64,000 nt of DNA from BS150m-G50 sp964501185 [NCBI: uncultured Bacteroidia bacterium] (GTDB lineage Bacteria > CAIWAD01 > BS150m-G50), in NCBI GenBank assembly GCA_964501185.1, contig CAZCRT010000007.1, forward strand, positions 24,575-88,574, written 5' to 3'. How positions within the stretch are numbered: the first letter of the stretch is position 1; every line of letters begins with the position of its first letter. The position numbers were made by a program, and so were the translations under genes. Shown one piece after another: positions 19,261-27,537 of this stretch. The notes under the pieces are model-generated. The model ran no database searches, had not been told where the DNA came from, and saw nothing but the letters and a program-made list of their open reading frames with translations.

Positions 19261-20595
19261 TTAAGGCAGCATGGACAGGAATTCTCTGAGTTGCGGGTGC
19301 CAGAGCCAGATATCACCTGCGCCCAGGGTGATGATGGTATCACCGGGTCTGAACTGTTTCCGCAGATGGGGCAGGGGGTCAGTGCCATATTCAACTCTGT
19401 CATACCCGAGCTGACGCATTTTACCGGCGATAAGTTCCGCATTGATTCCCGGAAGGGGCGCTTCGCGCGCCGGGAATACAGGCAGGATGTATGCAGAAGC
19501 AGCCGCGGTCAAAGATCTGGCAAACTGTTCGGCAAAATCGCGTGTTCTGGTAAAAGTATGCGACTGGAACAGTACATGCGTTCTGGCTGGCAAGGTCTCC
19601 AGAACAGCGCTGATTTCTACCGGGTGATGGGCATAGTCATCCAGCAATATCCCCTTTTCGGTCTGCAGCACCGTCTCCATCCTGCGTGCCACACCGCTGA
19701 AACCTGCCAGCGCTTCCTCAATAGCTGCAGTGTCAAAACCCAGTTCCCGTAACAAAGCCAGTACCAGTAAAGCGTTGAGCGCCTGATGGCGGCCGGTTAA
19801 AGGGAGATTGAAGCTACGCTGCTGCTCTCCCAGCCGATAATGTACCTGTTGCCCCTGTAGCAGTGGTTCAACCGATAACAGCTCCAACTCACCGGCAGGG
19901 CCGATTTGCCTGGCCCGGCTTCCGGAAGCTGCCGTCAACCGGTTCAATATATCTTCATCGTGATGAATAACCAGGTCGCTCTGACGGCAGAACTGCTGCA
20001 GAGCCTCTTCCAACGCCGCAGGAGTGGGATAGATATCGGTGTGATCGTGATCGAGTGATGTTATCAGCGCGATGCGTGGATGCAGTTCCAGGAAAGAGCG
20101 GTCATATTCATCCGCCTCACAGACGCAGAGATCGCTGCTGCCGACCAGCAGGTTTGAATCCACACAACGCATTACACCACCGACAAAAGCGGTGGGTGAC
20201 TGTTCCAGCTTGAGCAGTGTTTCCGCCAGCAGTGCCGAGGTGCCGGTTTTACCATGTGTGCCGGCTACCGCCAGTGTCTGCAGGTTGCTGCTGATCTCAC
20301 CCAGCAGTTGTGCCCGTTTGCTCATGGGAAGCCCCTGCTTTCTGGCATCCGCAAGCTCCCGGTTACTCTCCGGTACAGCAGCACTGAGGATTACCCGCTC
20401 CACACCATCAGGCAGTTCCTCAGGATGCGGAATGGTGATAACTGCGCCCAGCTGCCTGAGGGCAGGGAAGCGTTCATCGTCATTGAGGTCGGAACCGGTG
20501 ACAATTTCCCCCCGCCTGAGTAGATATTCCGCCAGCGCCGACATACCGATGCCGCCGATACCGATGAAATGCCAGTGGATGGGGTTTTGAGACAC
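19261..20595 (-). CDS. murC: UDP-N-acetylmuramate--L-alanine ligase
   Basis: MurC adds the first amino acid of the peptidoglycan stem peptide, using ATP, in the cytoplasm. N-terminal Rossmann motif FIGIGGIGMSA (residues 10-20), ATP loop GTHGKT (112-117), EADEYDRSFL and LDHDHTDIY in the central domain, and the C-terminal AREAPLPGI stretch all fit MurC rather than Mpl. At 444 residues it is at the short end of the family. Start is GTG at 20595 with GGAG eight bases upstream. The residue after the ATP loop is Gly where Thr is usual. dapF follows in the same operon. Confidence 0.93.
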   Translation of the reverse strand: MSQNPIHWHFIGIGGIGMSALAEYLLRRGEIVTGSDLNDDERFPALRQLGAVITIPHPEELPDGVERVILSAAVPESNRELADARKQGLPMSKRAQLLGEISSNLQTLAVAGTHGKTGTSALLAETLLKLEQSPTAFVGGVMRCVDSNLLVGSSDLCVCEADEYDRSFLELHPRIALITSLDHDHTDIYPTPAALEEALQQFCRQSDLVIHHDEDILNRLTAASGSRARQIGPAGELELLSVEPLLQGQQVHYRLGEQQRSFNLPLTGRHQALNALLVLALLRELGFDTAAIEEALAGFSGVARRMETVLQTEKGILLDDYAHHPVEISAVLETLPARTHVLFQSHTFTRTRDFAEQFARSLTAAASAYILPVFPAREAPLPGINAELIAGKMRQLGYDRVEYGTDPLPHLRKQFRPGDTIITLGAGDIWLWHPQLREFLSMLP

Positions 20596-20635
20596 TCAAC
20601 TACTCCAGTATACTACTGATTGCCTGATGGTTGTT

Positions 20636-20663
20636 AATATAGTGGTCAAGTAGAGATATCCAA
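20636..20663 (-). promoter_or_regulatory. Possible sigma70-type promoter for murC-dapF
   Basis: On the minus strand TTGGAT (20663-20658) and TATATT (20641-20636) are separated by 16 bp, giving +1 near 20629, about 34 nt ahead of the murC GTG. This is a moderate match, drawn from position and consensus only. Confidence 0.4.
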
Positions 20664-20693
20664 CTGTAGTCGCTATTGGTGTATCATAAGGTG

Positions 20694-20722
20694 TTGCCTT
20701 TTGAGATACACTGACCTATACT
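20694..20722 (+). promoter_or_regulatory. Promoter predicted to give a leaderless mRNA
   Basis: TTGCCT (20694-20699) and TATACT (20717-20722) are 17 bp apart. Counting the last base of the -10 as -7 places +1 on 20729, the A of the ATG of the bifunctional-nuclease gene. No Shine-Dalgarno sequence precedes that ATG, which fits leaderless translation. Confidence 0.6.
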
Positions 20723-20728
20723 GAACAC

Positions 20729-21283
20729 ATGGATTCAGAAAAATTAGTAGAAGTGAACATCGTTGAAGTTTCAATCGACAAAACCAACCAGTCCAGCATC
20801 GTAGTGTTGCGGGAAAAGGATGGTGACCGCTGGTTTCCAATCCATGTAGGTCCGATCGAAGCCCACACAATCACCTATATTCTCAGCGGCGCAACCTATA
20901 CCCGGCCATTGACATTCGACACTATCGTCCACATTCTGGAAGCTCTGGGCGGTGTCGTAGTGCAGATCGTTATAACCGAGATGCGGGACAGCACCTTCTT
21001 CTCAACTATCGAGCTGATTCGCGAAGATGGCGCCACAGTTCTGGTTGATGCCCGGCCCTCAGACGCAATCCCGCTGGCATTGAAACTGGGGCTCCCCATT
21101 CATGTCACCCGGAAGGTTATTGATGAAATCGGACGTTCGGGTGAACCGGAAGTAATCGACCGGGATGAGAAGATCAGCGAGCTGAAAGCGCGGCTTAAGG
21201 TTGCTGTTGAAGCGGAACAATACGAGAAGGCTGCCCGTCTTCGAGACCTGATCAGCGAGTTGCAGAATGACCAGAATGACTGA
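20729..21283 (+). CDS. Bifunctional nuclease family protein with C-terminal UVR motif
   Basis: Residues ~5-135 form the DUF151/BFN domain (VEVNIVEVSIDK, FPIHVGPIEA, RPLTFDTIVHILEALGG, VDARPSDAIPLAL), described in other organisms as having DNase/RNase activity. The last ~40 residues (LKVAVEAEQYEKAARLRDLI) are a UvrB/UvrC (UVR) helical hairpin, used for protein-protein contact. 184 residues. There is no Shine-Dalgarno and the predicted promoter starts transcription on the ATG. The 3' end overlaps the next gene by 17 bp, so the two are coupled. Confidence 0.9.
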   Translation: MDSEKLVEVNIVEVSIDKTNQSSIVVLREKDGDRWFPIHVGPIEAHTITYILSGATYTRPLTFDTIVHILEALGGVVVQIVITEMRDSTFFSTIELIREDGATVLVDARPSDAIPLALKLGLPIHVTRKVIDEIGRSGEPEVIDRDEKISELKARLKVAVEAEQYEKAARLRDLISELQNDQND

Positions 21284-21941
21284 CGGTATTCCGCGATTTC
21301 CAGTAAGCAAACTGCTGGAAGAACGGGAGCGATTCGCCTATCTGGGCTCACTCCTCGGCGGTATGATACACAACCTGAATAATCCCCTCAATGCAGTCAT
21401 GGGTGTTTCGCAGCTAATGGAGTTGCGACTGCCTGATGATAAGGATATTCCCCGCCTGCTGAAATACATCGATGAACTGGCCAATCAACTGCGGGAGATA
21501 ACCAGCAAGGTTCAATTTGAGGAACGGATGCCCCGCATTGACGATCTGCCAGCCTGGCTGGATCAGGAAATGCGGTTCTACCGCTGTCACCTCGGATTCA
21601 AGCATGGTGTTGAGGTGAAGCTGGAACTGGACGCCGGGCGCTTTCCGACCATAGATGTTCCCGGTTTGCCGGTGACGACATTTTTCTTCCGCTTCATAGA
21701 GTGGATGAGCGGAGTGATTGATCACAAAAAGAAAGCGGAACTGGTTTTACGCACGACACCGGAACCGTCAGATCCGGTACTGCTGCTGGAGTTGCATCTT
21801 GTTCAGGCTGAAGCTGCGACAGCATCTACCCTGGTGGATCTGATTGATCTTCTGGCTGTGGATAATATCGAATGTCAACTTGATATCATCTCCGACACCG
21901 ATCTTGCCTGGCAGCTGACTTTTCCCAGACCCCGGGCGTAG
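21267..21941 (+). CDS. Histidine-kinase-like protein with a DHp helix but no recognisable ATPase domain
   Basis: Residues ~20-80 (ERFAYLGSLLGGMIHNLNNPLNAVMG) match the dimerisation/phosphoacceptor region of two-component kinases, with His in the H-box position. The following ~140 residues fall where the HATPase domain should be, but I find no N-box, DxGxG or GxGL motif. It may have a degenerate ATPase domain, as in Spo0B- or ChpT-type phosphotransferases, or bind a partner kinase. ATG at 21267 or 21276 lies inside the end of the nuclease-family gene. 224 residues, no membrane segment, so probably cytoplasmic. Confidence 0.65.
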   Translation: MTRMTDGIPRFPVSKLLEERERFAYLGSLLGGMIHNLNNPLNAVMGVSQLMELRLPDDKDIPRLLKYIDELANQLREITSKVQFEERMPRIDDLPAWLDQEMRFYRCHLGFKHGVEVKLELDAGRFPTIDVPGLPVTTFFFRFIEWMSGVIDHKKKAELVLRTTPEPSDPVLLLELHLVQAEAATASTLVDLIDLLAVDNIECQLDIISDTDLAWQLTFPRPRA

Positions 21942-22011
21942 TGAGCAGGAAGGCCAACAGCAGCGGCAGGTTCACAAAGAAACAAATCACCACATCCTGA
22001 CTGGAGGAAAT

Positions 22012-22392
22012 ATGCCGGAAAACACAGAACAGATTCCGATAGAGGAAAAACGCAAACTGCTCTTTGTACAACTGTTGACTTCATTTCAGCAGGCTGCCTG
22101 GACCGGTCTGGGTAAGATTCAGGGTCCCGATGGTAAAATTGCAATCGATCTGGATGCAGCTTCAGCTTATATCGACCTGCTGGACATGTTGCGTGACCTG
22201 ACCCAGGGTAATCTTGAAGATGAACTCTCCAGATTGCTGGAAAAGATGGTCGGTGATCTGAAACTCAACTACCTGGAAGAAAGCAGCAAGAAGAGATCTG
22301 CTGATGAGGAAACCACAGAAGCAGCCGCAGAGGAAGACAATGATCCTCCTGCTGATGAGGGTGCAACAGAAGATCAGACAAAAAGTGAATAG
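22012..22392 (+). CDS. DUF1844 domain protein
   Basis: 126 residues. The core (LFVQLLTSFQQAAWTGLGKI, AAYIDLLDMLRDLTQGNL-like order, then helix) matches the small helical DUF1844 family, whose role is unknown. The last ~40 residues are acidic and low-complexity (ADEETTEAAAEEDNDPPADE). GGAGG precedes the ATG at a good distance. The gene follows the kinase-like gene by 70 bp. Confidence 0.8.
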   Translation: MPENTEQIPIEEKRKLLFVQLLTSFQQAAWTGLGKIQGPDGKIAIDLDAASAYIDLLDMLRDLTQGNLEDELSRLLEKMVGDLKLNYLEESSKKRSADEETTEAAAEEDNDPPADEGATEDQTKSE

Positions 22393-22424
22393 CAGGGTTC
22401 TCCCACAGCCTGCAAATAAACAGC

Positions 22425-22838
22425 GTGACTTCAACTGTATCCAGCCGTCTGCGACGTGAACTGAAGACCCTGACAATAATGATCAGGCGCTATTGTAATC
22501 ATCATCATGAGCATGACGATGGTGTATCCGGCCTCTGCCCGGAATGTGAGACATTACAGTATTACGCATTACAACGGATCGAGAAGTGCCCCTTCCTCAA
22601 ACAGGAAAAACCCGAAGATAATCAGGTAGCGCTTCAGCATGAGCCATCGCAAAATAACAAGACCTGCTTTGAAGTTGAGAAACCACCCTGTGATCAGTGC
22701 CCTGTCCACTGTTATCGGCCGGAAATGCGGGAACAGATCAGGCAGGTAATGAGGTGGACCGGACCCCGGATGTTGTGGCGGCATCCCTGGCTGACACTGT
22801 TCCACCTCTGGAATGGTAGACGTTATAAGGGACAGTAG
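22425..22838 (+). CDS. YgbA-like 'nitrous oxide-stimulated promoter' family protein with an insertion
   Basis: Family motifs are clear: RELKTLTIMIRRYC, GLCPECETLQYYALQRIEKCPF, CDQCPVHCYRPEMREQIR, and VMRWTGPRMLWRHP. The conserved cysteines (C-x2-C pairs and HCY) suggest metal binding; E. coli YgbA is linked to nitrosative-stress recovery. Between the CPF and CDQC motifs, where the family usually runs straight on, there are about 25 extra residues including one more Cys (NKTCFEVEK). GTG 22425 is the only start that includes the whole first motif. 137 residues. Confidence 0.8.
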   Translation: MTSTVSSRLRRELKTLTIMIRRYCNHHHEHDDGVSGLCPECETLQYYALQRIEKCPFLKQEKPEDNQVALQHEPSQNNKTCFEVEKPPCDQCPVHCYRPEMREQIRQVMRWTGPRMLWRHPWLTLFHLWNGRRYKGQ

Positions 22839-23213
22839 ACAGCATACAGAATACAGGAGACAGGTCATCGACTCTATTCTGTAGGAATTGACCCGGAGAT
22901 CTATTCGCCTTTTGTATCACAATTTAACGGGATGCGAAAGAGTCAGAATACAATTAATGGAGTTGAGACAGGCGACCGATCGCTACAGGAGGTAAAAACT
23001 CAAGTGCGTGATAACTTTCTCTTATTCTGCTAATGGAGTTGAGACAGGCGACCGATCGCTACAGGAGGTAAAAACTCAAGTGCGTGATAACTTTCTCTTA
23101 TTCTGCATTCTACCTGCTGACTACTGCATGCTGCTATTTCTTATCCGGCCAATCCTCGAAATCATTGACAAACAAACAGATCTCAGATAAATTAAAAGTC
23201 TCTGTAATTTGGA
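22839..23213. other. Repeat-rich intergenic region of 375 bp
   Basis: No gene is convincing here. The left part (AGTAGACAGCATACAGAATACAGG, from 22834) and the right part (TTCTGCATTCTACCTGCTGACTAC, from 23101) are of the same CAGNAGACAG-like type in opposite orientation, and the middle holds the 76-bp tandem repeat. Confidence 0.5.
22955..23106. repeat. Perfect tandem duplication, 76-bp unit x 2
   Basis: Units at 22955-23030 and 23031-23106 are identical over all 76 bases (start TAATGGAGTTGAGACAGG, end CTCTTATTCTGC). Each contains an AGGAGG followed by GTG, but the frame stops after a few codons, so a coding role is unlikely. The identity suggests a recent duplication or an assembly artefact. 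Confidence 0.9.
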
Positions 23214-24875
23214 TTGATCTGTTCACCACTGTTGAATAAAACCGACAACCAAGAGCTGGAATTGAAGTATAAAGTTCGCAAAAACAAGACAAAAGAAACC
23301 GATATTGATCTGTCCTTCCTGCAGCAGGAGATTAATACCGACCTGCTGGAACAGCTTTACGACATTGTAGCCACTCATCCAGAACATATCGCTGTTCGCT
23401 GGCATGAAGAACAGCTGAGCTACGGTATGCTGATGCAGCGAGTGGAACAAACAGCTCTGAAGCTGCGCGAGCAGGGTGTTAACGAACAATCACGTTTACT
23501 ACTGTTTCACCCGAACAGTATTGAATATGTTATCCTGTTACTGGCCGGCCTAACTACCGGGGCAGTGTTAATTCCAATCGACTATAAACTGACCCCCGAT
23601 CTGCTTCAGCGTGTTATTCATGAAGCAGCACCCAATTTTGCCAGTTATCCGGCTCACATGGCAGATCGCATCCGCCGTGAAGAGCACATGTTTGCCAGAG
23701 ACATCCGTTTCCTGATATCTGATGCTGATGGAGAGCCGGGACCGCAGGCAACCCACATCAATACAGACTTTCTGGAGCAGGCTGCGCCCCGGGTAAATCA
23801 GCATGTTCAAACCCGTATTGTGTATTTCTATCGCAACCAGCGTGGCAGGATGATCGGTGCGGAGTTCCGGGTGAATAAGCTGGTATCGCAGGCTCACAAA
23901 GTGCGTCGCCGGTTTTCGATCTTCAAGTCAGATCACCTGCTCTGTCAGATGTCGCTGGCACATTACGTAGTGCTTTCCAATATGCTGTTTCCATCCCTGC
24001 TTTCCTCAGCCACTCTGCTATTGCTGGACCGTGAAGAGGATGACAACCGGGTGGATGAGATCATCGAGCGCTACAGACCACACCTGATGGTCAATACGCG
24101 CAAGTACTATTACATTTTGCTCAAGCATTTACGTGATAGCGGTCGCAAACACAAAATCGTGAATTGTGTCATGATTTACGATGGCACCAGACTGGACTGG
24201 ATGGAGGAATTTGAGGAGCAATTCAGAGCGCATCTGCTTCCGGGCCTCGCCTCCCCTTTGATTGCCGGTTTTGTAACACTGACCCTGCCTTTTCTCTGCC
24301 GGGTGGAGGGTTCCGTCGGGACACCGATGATCGGGATCGAGTACCATATCATTAACAGGGATGGAGAAGTACTACCTGCCGGGGAGTGGGGAGAACTGGT
24401 GATTGATTCACCCTACGGACTGGATAATTTCTACAACAATACGGACCTCCAGTTCGAGAAGGCTGTTGAAGACTACTATCGTACGCATCAGATGGCCCGG
24501 CAGGATGCCGGTGGTTATCTTTACCTGGCAGATGAAGTACAGGATGTTATCCGGATGCGTGGATTCGATATCTCTCCTCTTGAAATAGAGGAGGAATTGA
24601 TGAAGCTGCCTGGTGTGGATGATGCTGTTGCCACAAATGGATTTACCCGTCGTAATGAGACGATTATTGCTTTCGTGAAGCTGGAGGAAGGGTCACAGCT
24701 TGCCAGCGATGAGGTTCTCCACGAGGCCTGTCAGGCAATGCCCGGCTATCTGCATCCGGAACAGGTTCTGCTGGTTGAAGAGATCCCGTACAATAACGAA
24801 GATCGCAAGATGCGTCTCGAATTGAAGAATAGAATGGAAAATAAGATAACAGGAGGTTCAAGTGAGTCAGTTTAA
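23214..24875 (+). CDS. Degenerate AMP-binding (acyl-CoA synthetase-like) protein
   Basis: The fold of ANL adenylating enzymes is evident: N-terminal PEHIAVRWHEEQLSYGML, LLLAGLTTGAVLIPIDYKLTP, the A5-like GSVGTPMIGIEYHI region, and the C-terminal hinge RMRGFDISPLEIEEEL (near 447) with PGVDDAVA. But the phosphate loop, normally a Ser/Thr/Gly-rich TSGTTGxPKG, is replaced by YRNQRGRMIGA near residue 207, so ATP-dependent adenylation is doubtful. Starts are TTG 23214 or TTG 23232, neither with a good ribosome site. Its end overlaps the EF-G-like gene by 14 bp. I infer a binding or regulatory role rather than a normal ligase. Confidence 0.8.
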   Translation: MICSPLLNKTDNQELELKYKVRKNKTKETDIDLSFLQQEINTDLLEQLYDIVATHPEHIAVRWHEEQLSYGMLMQRVEQTALKLREQGVNEQSRLLLFHPNSIEYVILLLAGLTTGAVLIPIDYKLTPDLLQRVIHEAAPNFASYPAHMADRIRREEHMFARDIRFLISDADGEPGPQATHINTDFLEQAAPRVNQHVQTRIVYFYRNQRGRMIGAEFRVNKLVSQAHKVRRRFSIFKSDHLLCQMSLAHYVVLSNMLFPSLLSSATLLLLDREEDDNRVDEIIERYRPHLMVNTRKYYYILLKHLRDSGRKHKIVNCVMIYDGTRLDWMEEFEEQFRAHLLPGLASPLIAGFVTLTLPFLCRVEGSVGTPMIGIEYHIINRDGEVLPAGEWGELVIDSPYGLDNFYNNTDLQFEKAVEDYYRTHQMARQDAGGYLYLADEVQDVIRMRGFDISPLEIEEELMKLPGVDDAVATNGFTRRNETIIAFVKLEEGSQLASDEVLHEACQAMPGYLHPEQVLLVEEIPYNNEDRKMRLELKNRMENKITGGSSESV

Positions 24876-26946
24876 ACCAGAGGATATCCGCAATGTGGTT
24901 GTTATAGGCCACGAAGGAAGTGGCAAAACCATGTTGACAGAAGCATTCCTCAGGAGTATGGGTGAAATCATCCGTATGGGGTCGATCGAGGATGGCTCAA
25001 CCGTTTGTGATCATAATCAGGAAGAGATAGACCGCACGAAATCGATCAGTCTGGCGCTCTGTCAGGGACAGCACAAGGGTAAGAAGATCAACCTGCTGGA
25101 TACACCCGGATTCGCTGAGTTTTCCGGAGAGGTGCTGACCGGTGTCCGTGTGGCTGATTCCGCTGTAGTAACTGTTTCCGCACAGAACGGCGTAGAAGTC
25201 GGTACGGAACTTTTCTGGGAGCAGGCCAGGCAGCGTGATCTTTCGGGACTGTTTGTGATCAATCATCTCGATAAAGAACAGGCGAATTTTGACAGTACTC
25301 TGGACGAGCTGAAGCAGGTTTTCGGCAGCGCCATTCTCCCATTACAGATTCCGGTGAACGCTGGCAGTGAGAACTTTGACACAGTTATTGACCTCGGGCT
25401 TATGAAGCAGCTCAAGTTTACCACTGATGGTTCCGGAGATTACACAGAGGAAGAACTCAGTGGTGATGCCAGGTCCCAGGCTGACGAGATGCTGGAGGCA
25501 ATGACTGAAACTGTCGCCGAAAGTGATGACGAACTACTCGAAAAATTCTTTGAAGCCGGCGAGCTGACTCCTGACGAATTCAAGGCCGGTCTGGAAAAGG
25601 GAATTGCGACTGGCAAGATTTACCCGGTTCTCTGTTCTGTAGCTTCCCGTAATCGCGGCCCCCGTCGGATTCTGGACATGCTGGCGGATTACTTCCCCGC
25701 GCCCAGCGACCGTCCCGGTGAAGTTGTGAAATCAGGGGACAGCGAGAAAGAGATCAGTTGTGCACCCGATGGTGAGCTTTCCGCGATGGTTTTCAAGACT
25801 GTTGTGGAAAAGCATGTGGGTGAGCTTTCCTTTTTCCGTGTTTTTAGTGGTAAGGCTACTACAGGTGCTGAAGTCAAGAATGTTTCCCAGAAGGGAGATA
25901 CTACCAAATTTGGGCAGCTGTTTTATCCTGCCGGTAAGAATCGCAAGGATACCGATGCTGTTATCGCCGGTGATATCGGTGTGACTGTCAAGATGAAAAG
26001 TTGCCGCACAGGTGATTCACTGATTCCGAAGAGTGGGAACTATACCTTTGCACCGGTGAATTTCCCTGAAACGGTACACGATGAAGCGATCAAGGCTGTA
26101 ACCGAAGGTGATGAGGAAAAGATATCCACCGGCCTGCAGGCGCTGATGGCTGAGGATCCATCCTTCCAGGTTATTCACAGTGCCGAGCTGAATCAGATTA
26201 TCATTGCCGGGCAGGGTGAGATGCAGCTGCAGATTCTGGTCGAGAAGCTGAAGACCCGTTATGGAGTTGAAGCCAGGCTCAGCGAACCGGGTGTTCCATT
26301 CCGTGAAACAATTACCGCCAGGGCTGATGAGAAATACAGGCATAAAAAGCAGTCCGGTGGCGCCGGGCAGTTTGCTGAGGTCTGGATGCGGATCGAGCCG
26401 ATGGAACGTGGCGGTGATTTTGAATTCGCCTCCGAAGTCGTCGGTGGTAATATCTCCCAGCCTTTCATCCCCGCTATCGAGAAGGGTATCAAGCAGGTCA
26501 TGAACCAGGGTATCGTTTCCGGTCACAAAGTTGTTGATGTAAAAGCAATTGTCTACGACGGTAAGGAACACCCGGTGGACAGTAAGGATATCGCTTTCCA
26601 GATTGCCGGCCGGGAGGTTTTCAAGATGGCAGTCAAGAAGGCCAAACCGATCCTGCTGGAGCCGATCTATGATATCCGGGTCAAGGTGCCGGAAGACTAC
26701 ATGGGTGATGTGATGGGCGACATTTCCTCCCGCCGTGGAAAAATCCAGGGTATGGAAGCGGAAGGACGCTATCAGGTCATCAATGCCAAAGTGCCGCTGG
26801 CAGACCTGTATCGCTACTGCACACACCTGCGTTCAATGACACAGGGGCGCGGTATTTTCTCCCGTACTTTCTCACACTATGAGAAGATGCCGGAAGAAGA
26901 GGCGAAGAAGGTTGTCGCCGCCTATGAATCCAGCCAGGTGGAGTAG
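24862..26946 (+). CDS. Elongation factor G-like GTPase (FusA2 type)
   Basis: The protein has 694 residues, start GTG 24862 with AGGAGG at 24851-24856. GTPase motifs: P-loop GHEGSGKT (16-23), G3 DTPG (80-83), and G4 NHLD (134-137), where standard EF-G has NKMD. Domains II to V of EF-G follow (GELSFFRVFSGK, SGGAGQFAEVWMRIEP, and a domain V ending in RGIFSRTFSHYEKMP). The N-terminus (GSIEDGSTVCDHNQEE) matches the EF-G-like paralogue group, not the canonical fusA product in the str operon. Its role in such groups is unclear; ribosome-associated stress or recycling functions are possible. It is coupled to the degenerate AMP-binding gene. Confidence 0.9.
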   Translation: MSQFKPEDIRNVVVIGHEGSGKTMLTEAFLRSMGEIIRMGSIEDGSTVCDHNQEEIDRTKSISLALCQGQHKGKKINLLDTPGFAEFSGEVLTGVRVADSAVVTVSAQNGVEVGTELFWEQARQRDLSGLFVINHLDKEQANFDSTLDELKQVFGSAILPLQIPVNAGSENFDTVIDLGLMKQLKFTTDGSGDYTEEELSGDARSQADEMLEAMTETVAESDDELLEKFFEAGELTPDEFKAGLEKGIATGKIYPVLCSVASRNRGPRRILDMLADYFPAPSDRPGEVVKSGDSEKEISCAPDGELSAMVFKTVVEKHVGELSFFRVFSGKATTGAEVKNVSQKGDTTKFGQLFYPAGKNRKDTDAVIAGDIGVTVKMKSCRTGDSLIPKSGNYTFAPVNFPETVHDEAIKAVTEGDEEKISTGLQALMAEDPSFQVIHSAELNQIIIAGQGEMQLQILVEKLKTRYGVEARLSEPGVPFRETITARADEKYRHKKQSGGAGQFAEVWMRIEPMERGGDFEFASEVVGGNISQPFIPAIEKGIKQVMNQGIVSGHKVVDVKAIVYDGKEHPVDSKDIAFQIAGREVFKMAVKKAKPILLEPIYDIRVKVPEDYMGDVMGDISSRRGKIQGMEAEGRYQVINAKVPLADLYRYCTHLRSMTQGRGIFSRTFSHYEKMPEEEAKKVVAAYESSQVE

Positions 26947-26975
26947 TCCGGCTGACCGATTGAGAAGAGAAACGG

Positions 26976-27009
26976 GCCGGACTGCATCATGTATGTGGTC
27001 CGGCTTTTT
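26976..27009 (+). terminator. Intrinsic terminator after the EF-G-like gene
   Basis: Stem GCCGGAC (26976-26982) pairs with GTCCGGC (26998-27004), extended by four further pairs (two of them G-U), and is followed by TTTTT. It sits between the EF-G-like stop and the HIT gene's ribosome site. Confidence 0.75.
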
Positions 27010-27036
27010 CAATTTGAACCATGCAGGAGTGACGAT

Positions 27037-27537
27037 ATGGATAAGCTCTGGGCCCCCTGGCGCATGCAGTATATCGAGCAGATTGATGATTCGGAGGGGG
27101 AGGGGTGTATCTTCTGCAGTAAACCCGGGCAGAAGAATGACCGGGAAAACCTGCTGCTTCACCGCTCTGAGCACGCCTATGTGTTGATGAATCTCTTTCC
27201 TTACAATAACGGTCACCTGCTGATCATCCCCTTCCATCATAGCGGTGACCTGCTGGATTGCAAACCGGAGGTTCTGCAAAACTGTCAGGAGCTGCTGCAG
27301 CTCAGCATGCGTGTTCTGAATGCAGCCTGGCAACCACAGGGTTTCAACATAGGGCTGAATCAGGGACGCTGTGCCGGTGCGGGTATAGATCAACACCTCC
27401 ATTATCACATTGTGCCACGTTGGTCAGGTGACACCAATTTCATGCCGCTTCTGGGTGAGACGAAGGTCATCTCTCATGAACTGGGAAAATCCTGGGATAA
27501 GCTGCAGCCACTGTTTGAAGAGTATAGCAGGCTATGA
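27037..27537 (+). CDS. HIT family hydrolase/phosphorylase
   Basis: The start is ATG 27037, preceded by AGGAG at 27024; upstream codons in frame lie in the terminator. 166 residues beginning MDKLWAPWRMQYI, which is typical of bacterial Ap4A-type HIT proteins. The zinc-type pair CIFC (24-27) and the catalytic histidine triad HLHYH (120-124, followed by IVPRW) are intact. It probably acts on dinucleoside polyphosphates or related nucleotides in the cytoplasm. Its stop overlaps the start of the next gene (ATGA). Confidence 0.9.
   Translation: MDKLWAPWRMQYIEQIDDSEGEGCIFCSKPGQKNDRENLLLHRSEHAYVLMNLFPYNNGHLLIIPFHHSGDLLDCKPEVLQNCQELLQLSMRVLNAAWQPQGFNIGLNQGRCAGAGIDQHLHYHIVPRWSGDTNFMPLLGETKVISHELGKSWDKLQPLFEEYSRL

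Noticed and set aside
22955-23106. CRISPR-like array
   Set aside because: Only two directly adjacent identical 76-bp units, without spacers and without cas genes.
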